Assembly (NCBI GenBank): GCA_026874595.1
Contig: CM049307.1
Location: forward strand, 63,020,370 to 63,084,369
DNA: 64,000 nt
From: Sipunculus nudus
Taxonomy: Eukaryota > Annelida > Sipuncula > Golfingiida > Sipunculidae
Reading direction: 5' to 3'
In this document: positions 10,946 to 21,200 of the stretch, one piece after another
Layout of the letters: the number at the start of each line of letters is the position of its first letter
Numbering within the stretch: position 1 is the stretch's first letter
The notes under the pieces: generated by a model
Database searches by the model: none
What the model saw: only the letters and a program-made list of their open reading frames with translations
Told to the model about the DNA's origin: nothing
Program-made: the position numbers and the translations under genes

Positions 10946-11529
10946 TCCTCACGGATTTGAGAGAGGCGAGGTTTCACTCATGATGAAGTGGACATTTGAA
11001 TGGTTATTTTTGTGGGTGCACAGCACCATATATGTACGTATGTGTAAATGTATAACATGGGTAAAAAATAAATACTTACAACGTTGACATGCAAATATTT
11101 CTGTAAATATAGCGACACTTTGTTGCTTGCTAAAAGTATGCTAAACTTTCTACATTATCCACTCTTCAGTAATGTTCCGTAATATCCTCATTAAATATTT
11201 TCGTTTGGTTGCCAAGATTTTATATTAGTGAATAAGTTATAATCAGTTTGTGATTAATTTAGTTAATGATTAATTTAATTTTAATCTGACTTTATATTGG
11301 TAAGGTAGAACTACACCATACTTTCTTAACAATCAGAGCCATGAATTAAAAAGTGCTCCAAGTACCGGTAGTTAACAATCTCGCAAATAGAGGGCGCTAA
11401 ATATTGGAATGGCAAAGGTGAGGTCTCGATCTTTTCGTTGAGATTCCCGAACGCTCCTCGGTTTTGTCCAGACTGGCCATCATTAGACTAGATTAGCACT
11501 TCTAAATACATGTGCTTGCACTTGTGTGA
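10946..11529. other. Intergenic spacer
   Basis: AT-rich sequence with no recognised feature apart from a short GC-richer stretch from about 11385 that leads into the small open frame at 11530. Confidence 0.5.
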
Positions 11530-11625
11530 ATGGGGAACATTTCCTATCAAGTAACATTAAAAAATGTAGTGACTTCAGAATCTGCGTGGAGCGAAAACCT
11601 GATGGGACGAGGACTGGGAGAGTAA
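11530..11625 (+). CDS. Possible short first exon or small ORF (uncertain)
   Basis: ATG 11530 opens a 31-codon frame, MGNISYQVTLKNVVTSESAW followed by SENLMGRGLGE, then TAA. A usable 5' splice site (GGGAGA|GTAAGA, GT at 11622) lies just before the stop, so it could be the first coding exon of a spliced gene, ending in phase 2. Codon use looks more balanced than the surrounding AT-rich DNA. I do not recognise the protein and found no convincing second exon before MKK4. Chance or a gene relic are equally possible. Confidence 0.22.
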   Translation: MGNISYQVTLKNVVTSESAWSENLMGRGLGE

Positions 11626-11639
11626 GATTTTTTTGCTGA

Positions 11640-12290
11640 TATTGACCATTTTCTAATTCCATTAGAATTGAAATCAGTTATAATAGACTGATAATGTTTT
11701 ACTTAACACCCTTTTATTAAAATTTAAACTATAATTTTAAGTGTTTTTATTCAAAAATTCCATTACCATGGCAACTATTCTCCATAATCTTTCTGAATCA
11801 CCCAATCATCAATTTGACATGCAGCAATTACCTCTGTCACCGTCATATATTATTCCTTGCGGAAACAATTATTAAAAAACAGCCTTTATAGCAGGCAGAA
11901 GGTTGACTCTCGTATTATATAATGGACCAGATGTCTGAATCAACCTGAATCAAGTCTGGCAAATTATTTTTTCAACCTTTGACATCATTCTATTAAACAA
12001 AACACTGAGTTACTATTCATGAATATTCATGAATATCACCACTGTGGCGACTGAGTCACGATATTAGGACATCTGGTTGCTCGGGCTTGGAAGGTCAGCG
12101 GTAAAGGTGCCTGCGTATTGTGAGAGCCCTGTATTTATAACATGACATGGTTCACTACCAGCTCCTTTGATGAAAGTCATATAAAAAGTGTGAATAATGT
12201 AATAAGAATGTTTGAATCATCCTACGGTTGATTTCTCGTGAATTAAGCAGACAATAACTGAATGAACATACACATCCTGAAAATATGAGG
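11640..12290. other. Intergenic spacer
   Basis: No gene or clear repeat was recognised. Confidence 0.5.
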
Positions 12291-12296
12291 GAGAAT

Positions 12297-12475
12297 ATTT
12301 ATTATTATTAATATTTATTATTTTTATTATTATTATTATTTTTTTATATTATCATTATTATTTTATTCAAACACTATTGAACTCAGATGAACGAAAAAGT
12401 GGAGTCGGGGTTCGAACCGATCACGTTGACTCCAGCAGGCCGTGACGGCATCGGCTTCCTCACCAACTACTACTA
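12297..12475 (-). mobile_element. tRNA-derived SINE
   Basis: On the minus strand a tRNA-like head has box A (TGGTGAGGAAG, 12455-12465) and a perfect box B (GGTTCGAACC, 12409-12418) separated by about 36 nt, the spacing of RNA polymerase III promoters. A short body follows, then a tail of TAA/ATA repeats (12297-12365). This is the order expected of a tRNA-derived SINE. The acceptor stem is not paired well enough for a functional tRNA gene. I saw no clear target duplication. Confidence 0.65.
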
Positions 12476-12479
12476 GTAC

Positions 12480-15030
12480 AAAAGTTAGTTTTCCTGTTGA
12501 TTGGATATATTCATAATCTTCATAATATTAACTACTCTAACTAGGCCTTATTGTTTGGACTAAAATTTTTCAGCGTGGATTATTTTAACTTTTCTCAATA
12601 TATTTCGTACATTTATAAGATTTTCCTGATTTGTCATAGAGTATTTCATTTCAGTGCACAGTGGTGGTATGTCATGTTTTAATAGCTTCCCCCTGCTGGG
12701 AAACTCATGAACTAATGTTGGAGCAGATAGTACCTTTCTCTTTTCACTGCAGATGTCGCTCTGTTCTTGCTGGCAAAACGCGTTCCCCGAAACATTTTTT
12801 GTTTCCCCCCAAGGGGGGTGGGTTCAATGTTATCATCCCCCTGCTATTTAGAGAATAATATTTATATATTGGAAGTGAAATATATTAATTATTTATATTG
12901 CTGACTTTAATTACATTGACTTTACTTTGAAATATTATGTATATTTAAAAATGTTCATTCGAAGTTATATAAAATTTTAGCAATATCTTAGAAATTTATG
13001 TATAAACAGGGGTCAGTATTGTTTAAGAAATCAACAAGAAGTAAAACCTTTGACCTAAATAATAATTATCTATAAAACCTTCTTGAACTTTTTAATTGTG
13101 CGTGTAATGGCTGGGTACCAAAATGTCATGGAAACAGATAAATATAATCATTCTATTAGCCATAAGATTTAGTCATTGTATAATTTGTATTTTGAAAATC
13201 AGCTATACCTGTTTTATGTTTATTATTGTATAAAAAATGACAGTGTACATTGTAAAGCACTTTTGAACACTCTTTGGGTGAAAAGAGTGATATATAAATA
13301 TGATATAATAATAATGATTATGGTATTTTAATAATTTCTGAAAGAGTGCAGTTTATTAATATTTGAGGAATTTTGGTAACCCGTGGCACATTTTTTTGTA
13401 AATGTTCAAACTGTAGTCTCTCCTCAATATTACAATTAGTCGATCAATTCGTGATCGGTCAGGCTGGTCTCAAGAAACATAATGATTTTTAAAGAATACA
13501 ATTCAAACGCCGTTTCTAATATTAGCAAAGGAAATGGATTAGGTATGCTTCTGAACAAATAATATTGATTGCATTGGTTTGGTATTGGAAAAAAATTAAG
13601 TATAACTTTGCAAAAGTCTTGGAATTCCTCACAGGGGGTGCCGAGTTCGCTCATACAGTAATTATTATGAAGGACCATAATATTTTTTATGCAAAGATCA
13701 CACGTAACTTTGTTCATTTTTATAACAGATATGTTCTATCTTTATTTAATTATAAAACACAATTACATTATTAATTATAACTTTTATTAATTTTGCGCCA
13801 CTTTCTCTGATAGCCCCTCCCCCCCCCCTAAAAAAATAAATAAATAAAAAAGCTATGACGATGACGATAACGTAAGATAACATTTATCAGCCTACAGTTC
13901 CAGGAATTTGTTGTTGACTTGCAATTCATTACATAAAAATAAACGAATACGTAAAACCAGAAAAAAATCTCGGCCTGGCAACTAAGGAAATATGTTTTTT
14001 TTTCTGTTAAAGCATTAAGTATATTCCAATAGAGAGGTCTCTTTGTAAAATACATACCGGTATTCCAATTTATTCTATCGGATATATGTTGAACTTAAAT
14101 ACAGGATGGTCAAGAAGGCCAGGTCTACCAGTACGTGATTACCAGTATTGCGAGTATGATAACGCTAATAATATAAATTTATGGTGTATAATATGCCTGA
14201 AGCATCCAGGAAAATTGTCGTGGTCACGAGTTGACATACCTTGCACAAGTTACATCCATACAACGTCGTGGACGACTGAACCAGCAATGTATCTGCAGGC
14301 GCCCGCTCAAACTAGGAGCGGAATGACCGGAATCAAGTCTTATCTGGTGCACATAATAAACAAAAATGTCAAATATGGCTTTAATAAATATCATAAAACA
14401 CACTACTTGAATCTTCCTTGAATCCTCCATTATTGTACACATAAACGGAGGACCCTTGTATGGGGAGTTAGCACTATAATAAGTGACACGATAATATGCC
14501 AGACATGTCTGGTATTCTAGGTAATTATCATAAATACTGCGTTATATGAAGATGTTATTTTGCCACCAAAATGTCATATACCATTTGGTCTTTCCATCGC
14601 AGTAAATTATCCAGTCTGAACGGTTCAGAATTTTCGGTTTTTCTTTTCATTATGCGCGACCATGGTTTGGGGTCGCGCTGCAGATACCTTTCGTTACGTA
14701 GCGTGCATGACTGAGTCGGGGCCCGTCTCAGTCATGGTACAGGACACCCAGGAAAATAATAAACGTGTGAGATAATTACAAATTTACGATTAACCTAAAT
14801 TTATACAAACAGTTATAAAATGTCATATTATCCCTAATGATTGGCGATATTGACTTTAAAAACATTCTTGAGAAAACCGCACACTCGTTGAATGGAAGTT
14901 CACGTTTAATAAAGTTTTATTGGAGACCTTGAAAAAAAATGCCATTGCGGCAATGATGAGCTGGTGCCATCTGTGCGCCGACTTTAAAACTAACGGGACA
15001 TCTCGCGGAAATATCGCATTTTCTCGCAGG
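12480..15030. other. Intergenic region upstream of MKK4
   Basis: Mostly AT-rich. A frame at 14086-14421 and others here have no recognisable domain. Sequence becomes GC-richer from about 14600 toward the MKK4 5' end, as expected for a promoter region. Confidence 0.5.
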
Positions 15031-15036
15031 TGCTCG

Positions 15037-15044
15037 TGACGTCA
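15037..15044. promoter_or_regulatory. Palindromic CRE (TGACGTCA) upstream of MKK4
   Basis: This perfect 8-bp CREB/ATF site lies 203 bp before the MKK4 start codon in the GC-rich upstream region. Members of the ATF/Jun family bind this site. Activity here is inferred from the motif and its position. Confidence 0.5.
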
Positions 15045-15046
15045 CT

Positions 15047-15056
15047 GGGATTTTCC
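15047..15056 (+). promoter_or_regulatory. kappaB-like site (GGGATTTTCC) upstream of MKK4
   Basis: It matches the consensus GGGRNWYYCC at every position and starts 3 bp after the CRE. A Rel/NF-kappaB role is possible, since MKK4 acts in stress and immune signalling, but this is motif evidence only. Confidence 0.4.
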
Positions 15057-15242
15057 CGAGTATTTTCATTGATGAGTCATCCTGGAGAAATGAACACCGA
15101 GCCTCAGTAATCCCTACTATAGTACACACTGCCGGTCGAGCTTGTTCTGTACAGCTTCAAGAACCAAGAGGACAACAAATCCGAGTCAACTGTCCATCTG
15201 GACGACCAAGAAAGGCACTTTTCGCCCAGGTCCATCCGTCTC

Positions 15243-15254
15243 CAAGATGGCGGC
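15243..15254 (+). promoter_or_regulatory. YY1-like motif spanning the MKK4 start codon
   Basis: CAAGATGGCGGC matches the YY1 core AAGATGGCGGC and contains the ATG. In animals such motifs sit just after the transcription start of TATA-less genes and overlap the start codon. The same bases give a favourable start context (A at -3, G at +4). Confidence 0.5.
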
Positions 15255-15280
15255 CGAGGGCTTTTCTTCAGAAAATCAAG
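15247..15280 (+). CDS. MAP2K4: MKK4 coding exon 1
   Basis: Encodes MAAEGFSSENQ plus one base (phase 1). The start is chosen because MAA begins vertebrate MKK4, the context is strong and the donor CAAG|GTAAAC follows at 15281. The downstream frame joins the docking-site exon. It is the least constrained exon, so the start could be moved by transcript data. Confidence 0.8.
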
Positions 15281-18200
15281 GTAAACTGTAACGGAGCATG
15301 GAATTCCCCTGTCAACGTGTGTCAAAGTTTGTGTTCTGGCTGTCAGCAGAGCCGTGAGTCACGCTGACTCCTGGTTATGTCGAAATTGTGTGAATAATAA
15401 TATTCTGTTTGATAAGACTAATTTGTGCACTTCCTGAACCTTGGCAAAGAGAGGTCGCACTTGCCAGGAAGCAATTGTTCTATTCCACTCTTACAACAAA
15501 GCCACTTACCTCTATTATTAATTATAGTTATGTTGATGTGTGATCTTGCTGTATATAGGTGTTACAGGGGCAGTCCCTTTCAATCAATGCAATACACAGT
15601 CAGTACTTGTAGTTGTCATTGTTGTAACCTTCGCAGTTCTAGGAGTACATATTTATTAATGAAGCCAACTCCAAAGTGGGCAAGTCTTTCTTTTGCAGGA
15701 TTAGGAATAAGACGGATATATTTATTAATAACCATAATAATGACATAATAATCAGGTAATTAATTTCTTGACATGTCTGATGCCACAATTGAATGGATGG
15801 ATTATTAAAATTCCCCATAATTATTAGAAATTGGTGTCATATCAAAAATAAAAGATACTGCCTTACTGATATTTCGGGATGATAAACTGGAACTAATTTA
15901 TTTTATTGATGTACCAAGAAGTATGTCAACTGATGCACATATCAGAGCTGGTATGAGCCCAGTCCATAAGGCATAACTCCATGCTGATGCTCTCTTACCC
16001 CCCCCCCCCCCCCCACCCCATTAAGCTCTGGCCTGTCTGCATCCAGCACAAAAATGATACATTCCATTTTCTCAGCCCTCAGATCATGCTGGAAGGCTTG
16101 TCCCCGCTAAATGCTCAAATCCAAGCTTTGCAAACGGTAAATTTTACATTGGAATTATGAAATGTAGCTGACTTTTCCTTCCAACAGCAACATCATGCTT
16201 GCTCCTGAACCATATTTCCAATAATTCCCTCAATTGTACATGCCCTCATACCAAAATACTGTGGAAGTGGTTAATTTTTCGCGTCTGAATTTTCTCGCTT
16301 TTTCCATTTTACAGTGCTCATTAGTGCAGTTTGAATTTTCACACAAATCAGTATGTATGGGATTTCCAACTTGTATCAAATTATGAAAATATTTAAACAG
16401 TTACATAAAAGATAGGTTTGTGAAGCAACATACTTTCCTGGTTCAATCTAACAAGCTTTGGGTAACTGCACACATGCTACCTGGCTATGAGTTAGTGAGT
16501 ACTGTGATTTCACTGGGTAAACAGTACATAATTACCAGGACTAATTACGTTTGATGTTGCTATGGTAATGCACCCAGAAACGCTGTTTGACATATGAGTA
16601 AACTGTAGAATTGCTCACAACAGCAACTGTGATTACTAACTACAAGCAGGCTGCTATGTTTGAACAACAAACAGAGCTGACCATGATCGCAGCTGGCTCT
16701 CAGTCGTACTTCCAAGACATTTGGAGGGCGGTTCTGAAGGTCTTGAAAAGCTATTTGTTTCACATTTGTTTCTACAAATCATTCTTAACTGAAGTGGTTT
16801 TCAGCTGAAATATCAGTTTCCTTGAAATCTTATTACAAGCAACATGACTACTCTAACATCCTGATTGAGGACGCCTCAACTCAAGCGACCATGCAAGGAG
16901 GGGTTCCCAGACTCGCGTAACTGTCAGGCAAGAATTCTGCAGTCTTCCAAGTGGCGAACAATTGTATTGCTCAGCTAGTGACATCACAACCTGCCAAGCA
17001 CTGCTTGTGTGAATACCAAAATTACAATGATAACACTATAAAATAAAAAGTATTGTTCAATTTTTCAGTGCCCCATTAAACATTAACAGTCTATATCTAT
17101 ATAATATTGTGATATACTTGAAAGGAAAGTTATCCTGGAAAAATTAAGTTGACCCATCTACAATGATGAACAGTTACGCATCATGTTTGTCATGTGTTCC
17201 TGTAGCTCCAAAAAAAGTAAACAATTAATTTTATAAATTATAACAGATCTTTTATATTAGCCGTTAATTAAAAATATGTTCATATCTTTTATGTTATCTG
17301 ATAATGAGCAAGAATTTTCTGCCAGTTGTTTATTCCTTTAGGGCTTCCCTGGTCAAATTTTAAGGTTTTGTGCATATAGTTATTGTCCAAATAAATGAAA
17401 TAATGATATATATATATAAATAAATAAATACTGTGGTTACCTTTTTATTCACCAGGGTTTTATTTTTCAAGAATGTGAAATTATCACAAATATGAAACCC
17501 TTTGGAATAAGATGCCCCATCAAATAATATAATGAATAAAAGGGGCAGATGCATCTGCACAAACACATAATTAGTTATCACACCTCTGGAAATAACCTAA
17601 CCTGAGCATGGAATCAAAACTGGCCCGTTCATATAAGCATAAATTATTGTAAAACGTGGTAATCACTGGAGATGAATCTACTGTGACATAAATCACAAGT
17701 GAATGACTGAACAAGAAATGAGTGGGATAGTGTTGGATTCATTCTGAAATTTTAAAAAATACAATTACTTCTTGAATTTATTGTATCTGGTGCAATCGCA
17801 AAAAAATAAACCCTCCTGAATAATTCTAAACTTAGAAATCTCGATATTTCAGGCCCGGGCATATTAAGCCAGCCACAGTATATAAATATAGTTGTGAGAT
17901 CATGAAAATTGAACCCTATGAAACTCTGTAAAACTGAAAAGGCAAAAATTTAACAGTGACAAAGTTATGTTTCAGAGCGGAACCTCCAAATAACAGTGGT
18001 CACCCACTGGTGGAACAGACCAAAGCCTGATATAGTAAAATTATATACGAGAGGGGACATGACAAAGCACTAGTAACATCATACACACCAGAATTAATGT
18101 GTCATTCAAGATAAAGCACCAGTTCTGACATGTCAGGATGTTGTACCACCATGGGCATGTCTTAATGTGCCTTATCTGATATTGCAAAATCAAATTTATA

Positions 18201-21200
18201 TAATGGAACAGATGTGCAGGGGCATGTCAGAGTGATGTACTTAAAATGACATGTCATCAATAGAACTCATGATCCACCACCACTGACATGTGAAATTTAA
18301 ATAAAGTGGAACCTGTCTGAAAGACCACCCTTGGGTGATTTGAAGCATTCACATTGGTTTTAACTAACCTGTCTACAATAAGACCACCTTCAAATTAAGG
18401 CACTTTTGGCCCAGCCCACAGGTGGTCTGATTACACAAGTTTCACTTTACCAGTTATCACATTTCAAGAAATTATTATTCTGTACCAATTAGTGATCATG
18501 TTCCTGCAAGTATATATCAGTATCATTTTCCCGGGAGATGTTTATAATTTAGTGTTTAAGCTATTGTGTCATTATTATATGCCCGTCATATGACTGGAGT
18601 ATTATGGTATGTATACCATCCGTCTGTCCGTCCCTTAACTTTTAGGGTCGCTACAGTAACTTACTAGGGCTTTGATGGATTTTCACGAAACTCACCATAA
18701 CTAATAACCAACAGATTATCTTGGCTGAGTTCGGTTATGGGCAAAATTCATTCATATTTTATAAGGTCACGAGTCACTAGGATACTTTGTGGTGGTTCTG
18801 TGATAATTTGCAAGGAATATGAAGGATTTTGATAAACTCTTCAGAAATGTAAATCAATAAAATATCTCTTCTAAGTTGGATTTCCAGCAAAATCCATGTA
18901 TATTTAATGAGGTCAGAGGTCACTGCACTTTAGAGGCACCTTGGTGACTTACTTATTATTGATATTCATGAAAATCATTATGCATATTTACCAATAGAGT
19001 TTCTCACCTGAATTACCTACTCATCAAATTCACTCATATCTTATGAAGTCAGAGATCACCAGATACAAGACAGACGTTTTATGCACATTTGCAATGCTCT
19101 TGTTATTCCTATGCATTATCGCTGATTCTTTTGCACAACTACTCTGCAGAATGTGATTGTTAAATTTCACAGTGAAAGCCAGGACCATAAAATTATTTTC
19201 ATATTATAAACATGTATAGAGTGGCTGGGATTTGAGCCTGTGGCCTGAAATAAATCACCTGAGCAGTGTGGTAGTCATAGCTGGATGACACACCAAATTT
19301 CCAGATATAGAGATTGTATAGAGAACCGAGTCAGGATTTAGCTATAACTAATCAGTTTGAAATTTCAATAGTGGAGGTGAATTGTGTCCCCATAAGTGGA
19401 TAGATAATAAATTTTCATATATTTTCAAATATGCAGCTGCCCTCAACTACCTTGATTAATGTGTTTTGATCATATGGAAACTGGATTTCTTATGGTACTT
19501 TGTAATACTGATAACTACTACCATACATTCTCAGTATTAATAATATTAGGCTATTAAGTGCCTCTGTTCCATGTTATTACCTTTTCCTTAGGTTTGTAAA
19601 AAGAAAGGATAAGTCAGCTACCTCCAGGTTAAATCTGCAGCCCTCGGTGAAGCATAATGAAGCAAATATATAGTTAACCAGTTGCTATCAAGTGAATTTG
19701 TGAAACAGTAATGACATCTAGAACTTGCAAGTAAACTGTGTTATTTCAAGGGATCATTAGTCACATTTTGATAAGTAAAATAAAATGAATTACGGGATAT
19801 CTCAGATAACTTGAGGATGTTCTACAATAAACCAATGAAGTAATCACTGTTAAATTATGCTATATCTCATATTTGAATTTTAGTGGAAACTGCTAAAAAC
19901 TTGATTACTTTTAATTCATATAAAAAATTGTGTTGAGTAGAATTTTAGGAGAGACCCATTTAGACCCAAGTGTTCTCTGGCATGTGCCATTGTCATAGTC
20001 AGATTTGCTGCTATGTATATATGATAATTTATTTTACTTGTATTCTCAGGGAATCAATCTGTACATATACACCATTTTCAACCAAAAATTGAAATCAGTT
20101 CAATTAAAGTGATAGCTGCTTATGTGAAGTATTTGAAGTTTTTTAATATATATCTCTGTCAGCAGCAAGAAGAAAGAACCTGAAATTGACATTTGATGGC
20201 CAGTCGAAACCACAACAGTCTGCCACAGCAAGCACTGGAATCCTGGCCAACATGGGTCACCCCACACAAATGTGAGTACTGCTTAACAGCATCATTACAA
20301 AAATGATCACTCCTTACAATTATGAGTACTGTAAAACACAACAATGACAAACACAAGTTACCTTCACACAAATTGTAGTACTGCTTTACACAACACAAAT
20401 TACCTAGCAAATTATGTGGACTCTTGACATGCTCAGGTTACTTCCCACAGATATGTCAGCCTTACACAATGGGGACCAGAAAAAAATCACAGGAAAATGC
20501 CCATAAAACAAAGTCACAATTTTTTGTAGGAAATAAAATCATTGGGAAAAAAGACACAGCTAGGGTAGGAATGAAGTCACAGGTTTGTGAAGGAAGAAAG
20601 TCATAAATCTGTGACTTAATTTCCTACACCAAATTGTGAATTTTTTCCTGTGACATTTGTCCTTGTAAAGAATCTTGTACACAACGGTCTGTACACCACA
20701 TACGTTAATTCAGACAGCAGGAGTACAGCCTTGCAAAACTTCCTAACCTGATTTCGTTACCCCACACTAGTTAAGTATATAAATAAAATATTAAATATAA
20801 ACTTTGAGGAGAGAGCCCAGCGTTTTACCCACTCAGCTGCCCAGGCCCCATATACTTGTATCATCCAACTGACTCAAGTTCCTGGCAAGCATATAAACCT
20901 GACACAATCCAAATAGCCGTGACCAAATTGACTCAGTAGGCAAAAGGATAATTTGGCAGGTAAGCCTACTTGAGTCATGATACAAGTAATATCAAGGAAT
21001 GTATCCCAGTGGTCTTACATCAGGTTGCATTCATATTGTGGTCAACGGCCCATAATCTCAGTATTATGCTAAGATCGATAAATTTTAAAAAATAGTATAC
21101 ATGTGAGCTCACAGCCCAAACTGAAACACAGTCTCCATGGACATTGGTCATTTCCTGTATCACCTGCAAGTTGCCTGCATCCTGTAAGCCTCGCTAGCCA

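Larger units (their letters stand above)
15281..20162 (+). other. MKK4 intron 1 (4.9 kb)
   Basis: Contains a run of 17 C at 15998-16014, a pogo-like MITE at 18304-18447 and a dispersed repeat at about 18579-19090. The remainder is unremarkable AT-rich sequence without coding signal. Confidence 0.75.

Noticed and set aside
12400-12475. Functional tRNA gene
   Set aside because: Box A and box B are present, but the stems do not pair as a tRNA and an AT-repeat tail follows, so it is called a SINE.
14086-14421. 111-codon frame upstream of MKK4
   Set aside because: No family resemblance and an overlapping antisense frame of similar length; probably chance.
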